The notes under the pieces: generated by a model
What the model was told of the DNA's origin: nothing
Database searches by the model: none
Seen by the model: only the letters and a program-made list of their open reading frames with translations
Part shown: positions 1 through 8,855 of the stretch, piece after piece
Numbering within the stretch: the stretch's first letter is position 1
How the letters are laid out: each line of letters starts with the position of its first letter
Assembly (NCBI RefSeq): GCF_963668475.1
Contig: NZ_OY764544.1
Coordinates: 930,001-994,000, forward strand
Reading direction: 5' to 3'
Length of the DNA stretch: 64,000 bases
Source of the DNA: an uncultured Methanospirillum sp.
GTDB taxonomy: Archaea > Halobacteriota > Methanomicrobia > Methanomicrobiales > Methanospirillaceae
Program-made: the position numbers and the translations under genes

Positions 1-1599
1 CAAGATGTCCCCGACGATCCAGACTACCACGGAACCAAGTGCTACGCACAGGTAAAACTTAACTCCAGTGGTACCAGAACCGTTGAGTTCAAGACAACCA
101 AGGACACCAAGGACAAGAAGTACACCGTACGTGTCGAGCGCAAGTCCGGCAACCAGTACAAGTCCGATGAGGTCGATATCAAGGTAGAGAAGGGCGATGT
201 CACCATCGTCGCTGCAGGCGATCAGAGCTACTACCTTGGTGAGGAAGTCAAACTCTCCGGAACAAACTCCGAGACTGACACTACTTATCTCTTCATCACT
301 GGTCCAAACCTTCCAACAAATGGAGCAATGCTCAAGTCTCCAAAGAAGGAAGTCAACAACAACCAGCCACAGTCATTCGATGTAGCTGATGTTCAGGACG
401 ATGACACTTACGAGTACAAGTGGCAGACTGCAAACCTCGAGATGGATGCAGGAACCTACACTATCTACGCAGTAAGTGCACCAAACGACAAGGATCACCT
501 GAATGATGCACAGTATGACACTGTCTCACTCGTGATCAAGAAGCCGTACATCCAGGCAACTGCATCCGGCTCAGTCGTTGCAAAGGGTGACAAGCTCTAC
601 GTCAGAGGTACCGCAGAAGGCGACCCATCACTGGGTGTTGCACTGTGGATCCTTGGAAAGAACAAGGTTCTCTACGCAACAGAGTCCGTAAATGACGACA
701 TGTCATTCGAATACGAACTCACTAAGGAAACCACCAAGAGCCTCTACGCAGGTCAGTACTTCGTCGTTGTTCAGCACCCAATGTACAACAACGAGTTCGA
801 TGTCTACCCAGACAACCCATTAAGCCCACAGAATGTCCTTGGTTCATACCCAACCCGTGGATCACAGCTCTTCAAGATCGGCGGTCAGGGTGCACTTCAG
901 GGCACTGACGCAGCAGAGGCACTCATCCAGGCAATCAACAACGCCATGGTAGACGACACCTACACCAAACTGCAGTTCCTCGTAGAGGAGCCAAAAGTCA
1001 CCATCAACCCGATCGGTGAGCAGAAGGTAGGTTCCAAGTTCGAGATCGCCGGTACCACCAACCTGGCATACGACGACAACGATCTGCTCGTTGAGGTTAC
1101 TTCATCCTCATTCAAGCCGACCGACAAGTCACAGAGCGGTGAGTTCAGCGGCGCAACCGGAACTGTCAAGGTCCAGCAGGGCACTGACGGTCTGAACAAG
1201 TGGAGCTTCAGCGTTGACGCATCCACCTTCAAGCCAGACGAGTACATCGTCCGTGTTTCCGGTGTTACCTGTGATGTAGTTGAGACTTCACTGTTCAACG
1301 TTGTTGAGGCAGGCGGAGCTCCGGCAGCAGCAGCTACCCCGGCAGCAAAAGTCACCCCAGCAGCACCAGTAGCAGAGAAGACCAATGCAACTCCAGCAGC
1401 AAATGTTACTGAGAAGAACGCAACTCCAACCGAGAAGCCGACCGCAGTAGCAACCACTGCAGCTCCAACCAGCAAGCCAACCGAGAAGGCAACCACCGTT
1501 CCAACCCCTGAGCCGACTAAGAAGTCCCCAGGATTTGGCGCAATGGCAGCACTCGCAGGCCTCGGAGCAGTTGCATTCCTTGCACTGCGCCGGAACTAA
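1..1599 (+). CDS. S-layer-type surface glycoprotein with PGF-CTERM anchor (5' truncated by window edge)
   Basis: The frame is open from base 1, so the N-terminus lies outside the window. What is seen is about 532 residues of beta-rich, Ig-like sequence. It is followed by a low-complexity Ala/Pro/Thr/Lys stalk (about bases 1310-1530, with repeated NATP and TEKP units) and a C-terminal PGFGAMAALAGLGA segment ending in an Arg-Arg-Asn tail. That is a textbook PGF-CTERM signal, which in archaea is processed by archaeosortase A and replaced by a lipid. The Methanomicrobiales S-layer family has this architecture, and the stalk is a likely glycan carrier. Codon choice is strongly biased (ctc, cca, gca, aac), as expected for an abundant protein. 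The dense AglB sequons (NAT, NVT) in the stalk fit the oligosaccharyltransferase encoded at 47.6 kb. The exact role, major sheath or S-layer subunit versus minor homologue, cannot be settled from this fragment. Confidence 0.85.
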   Translation, partial: QDVPDDPDYHGTKCYAQVKLNSSGTRTVEFKTTKDTKDKKYTVRVERKSGNQYKSDEVDIKVEKGDVTIVAAGDQSYYLGEEVKLSGTNSETDTTYLFITGPNLPTNGAMLKSPKKEVNNNQPQSFDVADVQDDDTYEYKWQTANLEMDAGTYTIYAVSAPNDKDHLNDAQYDTVSLVIKKPYIQATASGSVVAKGDKLYVRGTAEGDPSLGVALWILGKNKVLYATESVNDDMSFEYELTKETTKSLYAGQYFVVVQHPMYNNEFDVYPDNPLSPQNVLGSYPTRGSQLFKIGGQGALQGTDAAEALIQAINNAMVDDTYTKLQFLVEEPKVTINPIGEQKVGSKFEIAGTTNLAYDDNDLLVEVTSSSFKPTDKSQSGEFSGATGTVKVQQGTDGLNKWSFSVDASTFKPDEYIVRVSGVTCDVVETSLFNVVEAGGAPAAAATPAAKVTPAAPVAEKTNATPAANVTEKNATPTEKPTAVATTAAPTSKPTEKATTVPTPEPTKKSPGFGAMAALAGLGAVAFLALRRN

Positions 1600-1626
1600 G
1601 GGTTAAACCCTAATTTTTCTTTTTTA
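1600..1626 (+). terminator. Terminator of the surface-protein gene
   Basis: The inverted repeat GGGTT-A-AACCC begins right after the TAA stop and is followed by TTTTTCTTTTTT. Archaeal RNA polymerase terminates on T-runs, and a strong one suits a highly expressed gene. Confidence 0.7.
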
Positions 1627-1787
1627 CGACACAATTCGGTATAGGTTTCATATCGCCGGTATCACCCGACATTGCAGTACACAGGTACATCTGCCACTGA
1701 ACAGGCTCTGACCTTTCATTGCCCCGGTTCGATCAGTGTCACATCAGGTTGATAAATTCATCCTGTGATGTTACAAAATCGGGTTCT

Positions 1788-1831
1788 TAAAAAAGGGGAT
1801 TGAACTGGATTGATACCCGGGAAGATCGACT
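1788..1831 (-). terminator. T-run terminator of the AI-2E gene
   Basis: On the minus strand the stop codon is followed after about 37 nt by TTTTTT (complement of 1789-1794). There is no strong hairpin, as is normal in archaea. Confidence 0.4.
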
Positions 1832-2875
1832 CTATTGCGTTTCTTCAGAGGGTCCGGGACCTATGAACTGAGCGGCCCACTGCGTTTCAGGGAAACTATC
1901 CAGGACCATCTTCAGGAGAACGGTGAGGGGTATGGCAACAATTACACCGGATCCTCCAAGGAAATATCCCCAGAAGATCATGGAGATAAAAACCACTGCC
2001 GGTGAAAGGTCCATTCCCCGGCCGGCCAGCTCAGGGAAAAGGATATTTTCCGAGAATAAGTTCACAAGGGATGCAATGATTACCACCAGTCCTGCCGTGA
2101 GGGGACTGATATCTATAAGGGCAAGAACTGCAGGGGGAATAACTGCGATGAGAAACCCGATGTAGGGAACGAAGTTCAGTACAAACATCATAACCCCCCA
2201 TAACAGGGGATCCTGGACTCCCAGTAAAACAAGGGCAATGCCAAACCCTGCTCCGGTAACTAAATTCACTTTTGTCCTGATGATAACATAATCTAATACG
2301 ATAGATCCGAATTCATTGATCTGGTCAGCGAGTTCCTGCTTTTGGGATCCAAGAATTGAATTGATTTTTCGGGAGAATGATGTTGCTTCCAGAAGAAGGA
2401 AGAGTGTTGTAAAAAGGACGATAAATAGCGTTGAAAACTGACCGATGACAGAATAAACAGCGTCAGGAGAGAAAGATGAAAGTGAGCCGGTCATCTGGGT
2501 TACAGGAAGTATTGTCCCAAGATCTATCCCGAATTGAGAGAGGGATCCCTGAAGAATATGAATATTTGAATTGATCCCCTCTGATATTTTTGGTAGATGA
2601 CTGATGAGAGGAGAGATCGAGAGCACTATGATTGCACCTACCATGACAAGACAGGCGACAAAGATAGTAAAAGCAATATATCCGGATGTACGGATGGAGA
2701 ATCCTTTCTTCTGAAACCATAAGGAGACGAAGGAGAATATGATTGCAGCAAATATTGAAATCAGAAGTGGACCGATAAAACCGCCTGCCATCTTCAGCCC
2801 GGTCAGAATAATAAAACAGCACGCTCCGAGAAAAAGAAACCGATCAATCTGTGGAAAATCACGAAGAGCAGCCAT
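1832..2875 (-). CDS. AI-2E family (PerM/UPF0118) membrane transporter
   Basis: This 347-residue integral membrane protein has about eight hydrophobic segments. They are arranged as in the AI-2E/PerM/YdbI family: two N-terminal helices, a polar loop (about residues 85-130), and a C-terminal block of closely packed helices including the conserved stretch around LNFVPYIGFLIAVIPP. Members export small metabolites or act as ion/H+ antiporters. The substrate of archaeal members is unknown, so no autoinducer role is implied. It is the first of three genes running leftwards. A T-run on its own strand (A6 at 1789-1794 on the plus strand) follows the stop. It is expected in the cytoplasmic membrane. 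The family call is firm and the function open. Confidence 0.85.
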   Translation of the reverse strand: MAALRDFPQIDRFLFLGACCFIILTGLKMAGGFIGPLLISIFAAIIFSFVSLWFQKKGFSIRTSGYIAFTIFVACLVMVGAIIVLSISPLISHLPKISEGINSNIHILQGSLSQFGIDLGTILPVTQMTGSLSSFSPDAVYSVIGQFSTLFIVLFTTLFLLLEATSFSRKINSILGSQKQELADQINEFGSIVLDYVIIRTKVNLVTGAGFGIALVLLGVQDPLLWGVMMFVLNFVPYIGFLIAVIPPAVLALIDISPLTAGLVVIIASLVNLFSENILFPELAGRGMDLSPAVVFISMIFWGYFLGGSGVIVAIPLTVLLKMVLDSFPETQWAAQFIGPGPSEETQ

Positions 2876-2951
2876 ATTATAGATTTAGAGGGAGAGAAAA
2901 AATACCTGCGTATGAAAAAAATCGCAGAATCTGTTGCTGAACAGAGGTTAT

Positions 2952-3680
2952 TCACGCGGGAATTATTCTCTGAATGATGGAACAAGAGTCGCCGGTCAGA
3001 AAGTGTCTTGTGTACTTTCCTTCTTTTACGAGGTGCACACACTCTTCATGTACCAGGATCTGAACCATGCGGGTAGCGGTGGGACTGGATACACCAAGAT
3101 GATCAGCGAGTTCACGGCGGGTAACTCCCGGCTTTTGATGAATCAATGAAAGTATTTTTCCGGTCTGGCCTGACGAATAATATGACAAAAACTTCTGTTC
3201 TTTTAACGAGAATGCATTATGATTCTCAAAGAAATGAAATGATTTTCCCTGGTTATAGACAGTAATGTAGTCCTTTTCTGCGATCTGATTAATATGGTAC
3301 CGCAGTGTTCTCTCATTACATTCACAGAGCAGGGCAAGCCTGGCCAGATCAATTCCCGGGTTCAGGCAGATGAGGCCGTATACCTTTCTCCGGGTCTCAT
3401 GTTCCAGAACATTATGGGTTGTTATCCTCCTGTATCCTCTGAGTTGTCTCAGAAGGGTCCGATATGCCTGATCAATATCAGCAAACAGAGTAGACCACAC
3501 CGAATGGTAATCCATTCCGGCCTTATCCCTCGGGCGAGGAAGAGAATTCCCGGTCTCATTCTCTTCCCTGCCTGATACATCAGGAAGGGAGATCCTGGAC
3601 TCATGAATAGGACAATCAAGGGGAAAACTCAATGAGATGAGAAAAAAACCAAATGCAAAACCCAGGTTGGTATATTGCAT
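2952..3680 (-). CDS. Tandem winged-helix transcriptional regulator with N-terminal hydrophobic segment
   Basis: The 242 residues carry two winged-helix domains. The first is around residues 92-150 (HETRRKVYGLICLNPGIDLARLA, then NERTLRYHINQI as recognition helix). The second is around 170-235 (TGKILSLIHQKPGVTRRELADHLGVSSPTATRMVQIL). This tandem arrangement is common in Methanomicrobiales regulators. The N-terminal stretch (residues 5-20) is hydrophobic and could be a membrane anchor. An alternative start at Met56 (base 3515) would give a purely cytoplasmic protein, and I cannot decide between them. The second domain resembles MarR/ArsR-type readers. Target genes are unknown. The neighbours, a transporter and the HtpX protease in the same orientation, make an envelope-related role possible but unproven. 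Confidence 0.7.
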   Translation of the reverse strand: MQYTNLGFAFGFFLISLSFPLDCPIHESRISLPDVSGREENETGNSLPRPRDKAGMDYHSVWSTLFADIDQAYRTLLRQLRGYRRITTHNVLEHETRRKVYGLICLNPGIDLARLALLCECNERTLRYHINQIAEKDYITVYNQGKSFHFFENHNAFSLKEQKFLSYYSSGQTGKILSLIHQKPGVTRRELADHLGVSSPTATRMVQILVHEECVHLVKEGKYTRHFLTGDSCSIIQRIIPA

Positions 3681-3769
3681 ACGTGATATCTCATTGAATC
3701 GCAGAAAGGAAATACTCTCTGGTTTTTGCCAGTGAAAATAGTTCTATCAGGAAAGCCTGGAAAATTTAC

Positions 3770-3790
3770 CGAAAAAAAGAGTTCAAAGGA
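3770..3790 (-). terminator. T-run terminator of htpX
   Basis: A7 on the plus strand at 3772-3778 reads as T7 on the minus strand, 13 nt past the htpX stop. Confidence 0.45.
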
Positions 3791-4666
3791 TTAATATCCA
3801 CGAATTTCTTTACGAACGTTCTCAAGATTCTCAATCCGTTTTTCTAATGCCGGGTGAGTTGAGAAAAGAGCAGCAAATGACTGGCCGGAAATTGCTGGAA
3901 TAATGTAGAAGGCATTTGCACCTTCAGCTGCTGCCCGGGTCTCTACAGGAACCCGTTCCATTCTTCCACTGATCTTTTTGAGTGCAGAAATAAGTGCATC
4001 CGGATCTTCAGTGATAAAGGCAGCCCCCCGATCTGCAGCAAACTCACGATATCGTGACAACGCCATCATAAGTATGGTTGAAAAAACCCACACTACTGCT
4101 GCTACAATTCCTGCAATAATCCACGCTCCTCCCTGCTCACGGTTGAAGAGTGAAGCAAACAGGAAGTTGTTCATGATCATGGAAGCGATCATTGCCACAA
4201 AACCTGCAACTGTCATCGTCAGAATGTCACGGTTCTTGATATGGGAGAGTTCATGTGCAAGAACAGCCTCCAGTTCTGCCTTGTTCAAGGTTACCATAAT
4301 AGAGTCGGTTACCGCAACAAGGGCATGATGAGGACTACGGCCGGTCGCAAATGCGTTCGGCATTGGCGACTGCATAATTGCAATTTTAGGCTTTGGCAGA
4401 TCTGCTTCTGTACATAACTTCTCGATCATCCGGTGCAGATCAGGGTATTCATCCTCTTCAATAACCCGTGCACCGGTAGTCATCATCACAAGTTTTTCAG
4501 AGAAGAAGTACTGAACAAGACCCATCCCCACAGCAATGAGGATGATGAACATGGATGGAAGGCCCAGAGCCATGAGGACTCCCATAAAGATCAGATAAAC
4601 AAGTAACAGCAGGACCCATGTGAGAAATATTCTTCCGGAAAGTCCGGAATCACGTTGCCATTTCAT
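3791..4666 (-). CDS. htpX: HtpX-type membrane zinc metalloprotease (M48)
   Basis: The 291-residue protein has two N-terminal membrane helices (about 14-34 and 38-56), then a cytosolic M48 catalytic domain. The zinc motif HELSH is at 138-142 and the third ligand is Glu208 in the YREFAADRGA block. Two further hydrophobic segments lie at about 150-174 and 181-203. NAFATGRSP near residues 104-112 is the classic HtpX substrate-cleft motif. HtpX degrades damaged or misassembled membrane proteins under envelope stress. Length and motif spacing match bacterial and archaeal HtpX. It is divergent from the P-type ATPase, with 170 bp between the start codons. Confidence 0.93.
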   Translation of the reverse strand: MKWQRDSGLSGRIFLTWVLLLLVYLIFMGVLMALGLPSMFIILIAVGMGLVQYFFSEKLVMMTTGARVIEEDEYPDLHRMIEKLCTEADLPKPKIAIMQSPMPNAFATGRSPHHALVAVTDSIMVTLNKAELEAVLAHELSHIKNRDILTMTVAGFVAMIASMIMNNFLFASLFNREQGGAWIIAGIVAAVVWVFSTILMMALSRYREFAADRGAAFITEDPDALISALKKISGRMERVPVETRAAAEGANAFYIIPAISGQSFAALFSTHPALEKRIENLENVRKEIRGY

Positions 4667-4771
4667 GAATAATCACGATTTTATTTGTATTCTCACCTAA
4701 AAAGGATCCATGATTCAATAAGCTACCAATGAGACCACTCACCGGTAGATCATTCCAGAAGGGGCATAACC

Positions 4772-4794
4772 TATAGCTCATCGTATGAGGTATA
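4772..4794. promoter_or_regulatory. Imperfect inverted repeat between htpX and the Ca2+-ATPase gene
   Basis: TATAGCTCAT, three bases, then ATGAGGTATA gives arms that match at 9 of 10 positions. A second pair, ACCGGTA (4741-4747) and TACCGGT (4793-4799), brackets it. The element lies 43-65 bp upstream of the ATPase ATG and includes TATA-like sequence, so it is placed to act as an operator. No cognate regulator is identified, though the tandem winged-helix protein two genes away is a candidate. Confidence 0.4.
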
Positions 4795-4836
4795 CCGGTA
4801 TTCTGATGTCTCTATACAACATGATCATGGATCACC

Positions 4837-7383
4837 ATGATCCCCTCACCGGACCAGGGCACGTTTAGCAGAGATGGTCTTTCCACCGAGGAAGTTCTTG
4901 ATTCCCGGAACAAATACGGAAAGAATGAGCTGGCTCCACCCAAACGGATCCCTGTATGGAAACAATACCTGGATAAATACCAGGATCCCATCATCAGGAT
5001 CCTGCTCATCGCGGTAACACTCTCAGCCATCGTTGCCATTATCGAAGGCAATAGTCTTATTGATACTATTGGCATTGCACTTGCAGTAATTCTCTCAACC
5101 AGTATTGCATTTATTACTGAATTCAGAAGTAACCGGGAATTTGATGCATTGAACGCGATGCGTGAGGACACCGCTGTCAAGGTAATACGAAACAAAAGCC
5201 CGACAACAGTTCCGATGAGGGATATTGTGGTTGGAGACACGATCCTGCTCGAAGCCGGGGATATGGTCCCTGCTGACGGATTCCTTCTCCAGGCATCAGA
5301 TATCGAAGCGGACGAGTCTGCATTCACCGGCGAGAGTGAGCCGGTCGGGAAAAAAGAGAATGATACAGCCCTGAAAAGTTCATATATCACGTCTGGACGT
5401 GGAATCCTGATCGCATCTGCAGTCGGGGATGATACAAAGATGGGCCTGATCGCTGCATCGCTTACCGAAGGGACACGGCCGGATACTCCGCTTCAGGTCA
5501 AATTAAAGGATCTTGCTCACCTCATCAGCAGATTCGGATATGTGATGGCAGCTCTGATCATTATTCTTGTGCTGGTTCAGGATCTGGTTCTTGCAGCCCC
5601 ACCTGAATCAGCCTTTGATATCTTCAGGATCTTTCTGCATGCCTGCATGTTTGCCGTTGTCATCATCGTCGTTTCTGTTCCTGAGGGCCTTCCTGTCAGT
5701 GTGACAGTATCCCTGGCTCTTACGATGAGAAAGATGACCCGGGCAAAGAGCCTGGTCAGACGGCTTATCGCCTGTGAAACCATCGGGTCGGTCACGGTTA
5801 TCTGTACAGACAAGACCGGGACCCTCACCATGAACCAGATGGAAGTTGCTGCTTCTTCCATCGAAGTTCCGGTCGATGTCCGGAGTCTTCCTGTTGATCC
5901 TGCAGGCTGGATCTCCCTGAATGCTGCAGTGAACAGTACTGCCGAGTTGGATCATGTAGACGGGCAGTTGATTACGGTTGGAAATTCTACCGAGGCTGCC
6001 CTGCTCAGATGGCTTCACCGTGCCGGAATCGGGTATCAGGAGATCAGAGATGCCTGGCCACCCCTGCACCAGAATTTTTTTAATTCAAAGAAGAAGCAGA
6101 TGTCAACAACTGTCGCTCTCGGGACAAGGCAGTTTATTCTGGTAAAAGGGGCACCGGAGATTATCGGAGCACAATGTAATCCGGTCCCTGATTTAACCCA
6201 TCTGCACGATCTGGCAGGCAGGGCCATGCGGACACTGGCGTTTGCTCATGGGGAGATCAACTCATCAGAACCGGATCAGGTTCTTCTCACCTGGGACGGG
6301 TTTGTAGGAATTCGTGATGAAGTTCGCCCCGATGTCCCGGATGCAGTACAGACCTGCAAAGATGCAGGAATCACGGTAAAGATGGTCACCGGCGACAGTG
6401 CCGAGACAGCATCTGCGATAGCACGGGAGACCGGCATTCTCGGAACCGGTATTGTTATGACCGGTCCTGAGTTCAGGGAGTTGTCAGACGAAAGACGAAA
6501 GGAAGTTGCGGGCAATATTCAGGTTCTCGCCAGGTCAGAGCCTCACGATAAACTCCTGCTTGTCCGGGCCCTTCAGGCAAACGGTGAGGTGGTTGCAGTA
6601 ACCGGAGACGGAACAAATGATGCTCCTGCTCTGAAGAATGCAGATGTAGGTCTTGCCATGGGGATTGCCGGGACAGAGGTCGCACGGGAAGCGAGTGACA
6701 TCATTCTTCTGGACGACTCCTTCCCGACGATTGAGCAGGCGATCTGGTGGGGAAGAGCGTTATATGAGAATATCCAGAGATTTTTGATCTTTCAGCTCAC
6801 AATCAATATTGCTGCAGCATTGCTGACCTTCATAGCACCACTTCTCGGATTTGCCCCACCATTTACCATCATCCAGTTACTCTGGATCAATATCGTGATG
6901 GACTCTCTGGCAGCTCTCGCCCTCTGCTCTGAAGCACCTCACCCGGCACTCATGGAACGAAACCCTATCCCAAGATCGGCTTCGGTGATCACACCGTATA
7001 TGGTCAGGGCAATCCTGGTAACTGCCGGAATTTATATCGTCGTCGGAATCGCGGCACTTATGCTGGGAATCCCCTTTATGCATTCACCGCAGGAACAGGC
7101 GTCTGCCTTCTTCGCAGGGTTTGTTATTGCACAGGTGTGGAACGGAATAAATTGCAGGGGAATTAACGGGGTGATGCCTCCTCTGTTTAAAGGAAACCCG
7201 GTATTTTTCGGGATCATGGGATTGATCATCTGTATTCAGATTCTCATCATACAATTCGGTGGATCAATGTTCGGAACTGTGCCACTTTCCCTGTTTCAAT
7301 GGATAGCCATCGGAGTTGGAACTCTCCCGGTCTTACTCATCTGGCCAGCACTCCGTATGTTTCATACGGTACAAGAAGAGTGA
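4837..7383 (+). CDS. Calcium-transporting P-type ATPase (P2, PMCA-like)
   Basis: The protein is 848 residues with the full P-type set. It has a cation-ATPase N domain (LSTEEVLDSRNKYGKNEL), TGES in the actuator domain near residue 167, and VPEGLPVSV in membrane helix 4. The phosphorylation site is CTDKTGTLT with Asp325. VTGDGTNDAPAL is the hinge motif, and LLWINIVMDSLAALAL is the helix-6 region typical of P2B calcium pumps. The enzyme exports Ca2+ (possibly Mn2+) from the cytosol at the expense of ATP. PEGLP with the N and D residues of helix 6 fits one Ca2+ per cycle, as in P2B pumps. I chose the ATG at 4837 because the family N-terminus begins there; an out-of-frame ATG lies at 4821. It is monocistronic with its own upstream inverted repeat. 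Confidence 0.93.
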   Translation: MIPSPDQGTFSRDGLSTEEVLDSRNKYGKNELAPPKRIPVWKQYLDKYQDPIIRILLIAVTLSAIVAIIEGNSLIDTIGIALAVILSTSIAFITEFRSNREFDALNAMREDTAVKVIRNKSPTTVPMRDIVVGDTILLEAGDMVPADGFLLQASDIEADESAFTGESEPVGKKENDTALKSSYITSGRGILIASAVGDDTKMGLIAASLTEGTRPDTPLQVKLKDLAHLISRFGYVMAALIIILVLVQDLVLAAPPESAFDIFRIFLHACMFAVVIIVVSVPEGLPVSVTVSLALTMRKMTRAKSLVRRLIACETIGSVTVICTDKTGTLTMNQMEVAASSIEVPVDVRSLPVDPAGWISLNAAVNSTAELDHVDGQLITVGNSTEAALLRWLHRAGIGYQEIRDAWPPLHQNFFNSKKKQMSTTVALGTRQFILVKGAPEIIGAQCNPVPDLTHLHDLAGRAMRTLAFAHGEINSSEPDQVLLTWDGFVGIRDEVRPDVPDAVQTCKDAGITVKMVTGDSAETASAIARETGILGTGIVMTGPEFRELSDERRKEVAGNIQVLARSEPHDKLLLVRALQANGEVVAVTGDGTNDAPALKNADVGLAMGIAGTEVAREASDIILLDDSFPTIEQAIWWGRALYENIQRFLIFQLTINIAAALLTFIAPLLGFAPPFTIIQLLWINIVMDSLAALALCSEAPHPALMERNPIPRSASVITPYMVRAILVTAGIYIVVGIAALMLGIPFMHSPQEQASAFFAGFVIAQVWNGINCRGINGVMPPLFKGNPVFFGIMGLIICIQILIIQFGGSMFGTVPLSLFQWIAIGVGTLPVLLIWPALRMFHTVQEE

Positions 7384-7639
7384 TCCAGACTACTGATTAC
7401 GCAGATAATACCACTTTTTTGTGAAGTGATCCAGATACGAACAGAAAAACGAACTGTACCCGAAGGGACCAAGGGAAATGGCCTGTGAACGAACATATGT
7501 AATACTTCTGTCAAATACTGGTCAGAAGATGATTCAGCTCACTATCAACGAACAAAAAAGACTCATCTCATTTTTCTCTGAACATTCATAAAGGCGAGAA
7601 TATTCGGGATTTTCCCGCTTGTGGTTTCGATATGGATGA

Positions 7640-7873
7640 TATTGGTATTCGAAGTCCTCATGTTTTAGTCTGATTTCTCGTTTCCAGTGTCACCTCCAGG
7701 GCCCGGGTATCACGGTCGCCTATACTATTATTCATATTTCGAGAACAATTACCGATACCCTTACACCGTAAGGTTTTGTGGGGATACCCGAACTATTTAG
7801 AAGGCCAGGTATTTTCCCATTGCTCACTGGAACCAGTCCCATGGAATATATGAGATCAAATTGAAGGGATAAT
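7640..7873 (+). pseudogene. Decayed coding remnant, copy A (unknown protein)
   Basis: In the frame of base 7706 this segment encodes GYHGRLYYYSYFENNY and further residues to VR at 7774. It then hits an in-frame TAG at 7799-7801 but continues with recognisable similarity to a YEI motif just before TAA at 7871-7873. It aligns without gaps over 23 codons (7706-7774) to copy B at 8096-8164, and several differences are synonymous (GGT/GGA, CGC/CGT, TAC/TAT, GAG/GAA). That pattern says the ancestor was protein-coding. I do not recognise the family. Confidence 0.45.
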
Positions 7874-8020
7874 GATCAACGCTGATTATGCGTCAGCCCT
7901 GATACTACAGTCACAATGGAATGGAACCATATCATGCGAGTGAGAGAAAAAGGGATACTGCTATGTATAAAAACCGAGAAATTGGAGAGGAGCGATCGTA
8001 CTGAACATTATCGCTGATGA

Positions 8021-8254
8021 GTTGCAATCAGGCTGGTATTGCATCATGAATTCTCTTGTCCACTAGATGTCCATTTTTTTTGTGCCTCCTTGTCCGGGTA
8101 TCACGGACGTATATATTCTCATTGCCATTTCGAAGACTATTACACCTGCCCTCATCATGTAAGGATCGAAAGAGGGATCCGAAACTACCCCCGTCCATTT
8201 TTCCTGACTATAGCAGATTGTGCACAGCATTATGAGATTGCTCATTCCGCGTGA
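8021..8254 (+). pseudogene. Decayed or short coding remnant, copy B (same unknown protein)
   Basis: An open frame runs from a TGA at 8018 to the TGA at 8252-8254, with no ATG start (TTG at 8039 would give 71 residues). It contains GYHGRIYSHCHFEDYY and ends in a YEIAHSA segment. It is related to copy A along most of its length, as shown by the shared GYHGR, FE, VR, IA and YEI residues. Either it is a remnant, or a short protein is still expressed here. The family is not recognised. Confidence 0.4.
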
Positions 8255-8309
8255 TCGGCGATAAATCGTAAAAGAGCTTTATCCAGTGCTTTTTTAGTAC
8301 CTTAATAGA

Positions 8310-8337
8310 TCAATCACATTAAGATTTATATGATTGA
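8310..8337 (+). promoter_or_regulatory. Candidate feo operator overlapping the TATA region
   Basis: TCAATCACAT, eight bases, then ATATGATTGA gives arms that match at 9 of 10 positions. The spacer and right arm include the TATA-like GATTTATAT at 8323-8331, about 47 bp before the feoA ATG. A repressor bound here would block TBP. The DtxR domain encoded at the end of the operon (11572) is the natural candidate, but the sequence is not a classical DtxR/IdeR box. Confidence 0.4.
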
Positions 8338-8377
8338 ACAAGCAAATTTAGATTAGTCAAAACTTGTAAGATCAAAT

Positions 8378-8620
8378 ATGAAAACTACAACTGTTGAAAA
8401 TATAGCCCCCGGGACTTCCGCTGTTATCACCGGAATCGCAGGGGATCCAATGATCAAACGAAGACTGATGGAGATGGGTGTAATTCCGGGTTCAACACTC
8501 AAACTGATTCGCTGGGCACCGCTCGGTGATCCAGCAGAATGCCAGATCAGGGGATACAAACTCTCGATCAGAAGATCCGAAGCCGCGATGATCACCGTTT
8601 CACCAGAAGGTGAGATGTAA
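8378..8620 (+). CDS. feoA: FeoA, SH3-like ferrous iron transport accessory protein (first copy)
   Basis: The 80 residues form one FeoA domain. It has a PGTSAVITGIAGD strand-loop, the family hallmark KRRLMEMGVIPGSTLKL, and a final strand around GYKLSIRRSEAAMITV. FeoA proteins adopt an SH3-like beta-barrel and bind the cytosolic G-protein or membrane part of FeoB to promote Fe2+ import. It is the first gene of a tightly packed operon and stops one base before the second FeoA ATG. The length is normal for a single-domain FeoA. Confidence 0.92.
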   Translation: MKTTTVENIAPGTSAVITGIAGDPMIKRRLMEMGVIPGSTLKLIRWAPLGDPAECQIRGYKLSIRRSEAAMITVSPEGEM

Positions 8621-8621
8621 C

Positions 8622-8855
8622 ATGGTCCCGCTCAGCCTGATGAAAGAAGGAGACCACGTACGGGTTGAACACATATCAGGAACCGGGTACCTTGCCAGTA
8701 CGCTGAGCCAATTAGGTATCTCTGTTGGAGAAGAACTCATGATTATCCAGAAAGCAAATGAGTCGGTCATCGTCAGGGTTCGTGGAAGCCGGTATGCCCT
8801 TGGAACAGGAGCTGCAAGCATGGTACTCGTAAAACCGGTTCCAGGTGCAGCATGA
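8622..8855 (+). CDS. feoA: Second FeoA-domain protein
   Basis: A second single-domain FeoA-like protein, about 77 residues from the ATG. LMKEGDHVRVEHISGTGYLASTLSQLGISVGEELMI follows the FeoA fold pattern, and the closing strand is SRYALGTGAASMVLV. The ATG at 8622 is chosen over the in-frame GTG at 8610 because GGTGA at 8609-8613 lies at ribosome-binding distance from it. The stop overlaps the feoB ATG (ATGA), implying coupled translation. It diverges from the first copy, so the pair could form a heteromeric regulator of FeoB. That last point is inference. Confidence 0.88.
   Translation: MVPLSLMKEGDHVRVEHISGTGYLASTLSQLGISVGEELMIIQKANESVIVRVRGSRYALGTGAASMVLVKPVPGAA

Larger units (their letters stand above)
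7384..8377. other. Gene-poor 1-kb stretch holding two decayed copies of one coding element and the feo promoter
   Basis: No intact gene was recognised. The stretch contains the two related decayed segments annotated separately (about 7640-7873 and 8021-8254) and, at its right end, the feo promoter with an inverted repeat. A T6 run at about 7413-7418 may terminate the ATPase transcript. Confidence 0.5.

Noticed and set aside
960..1496. Long antisense open frame inside the surface-protein gene
   Set aside because: It is an effect of biased codon usage in the sense gene; the product is low-complexity Val/Ala/Thr sequence.
1832..2875. Quorum-sensing autoinducer-2 exporter function
   Set aside because: The family name is historical; no luxS or AI-2 genes are seen and the archaeal substrate is unknown.
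8340..8365. DtxR/IdeR-box half-site (TTAGATTAG) before feoA
   Set aside because: Only one half matches; the other half does not pair. The inverted repeat at 8310-8337 is the better operator candidate.
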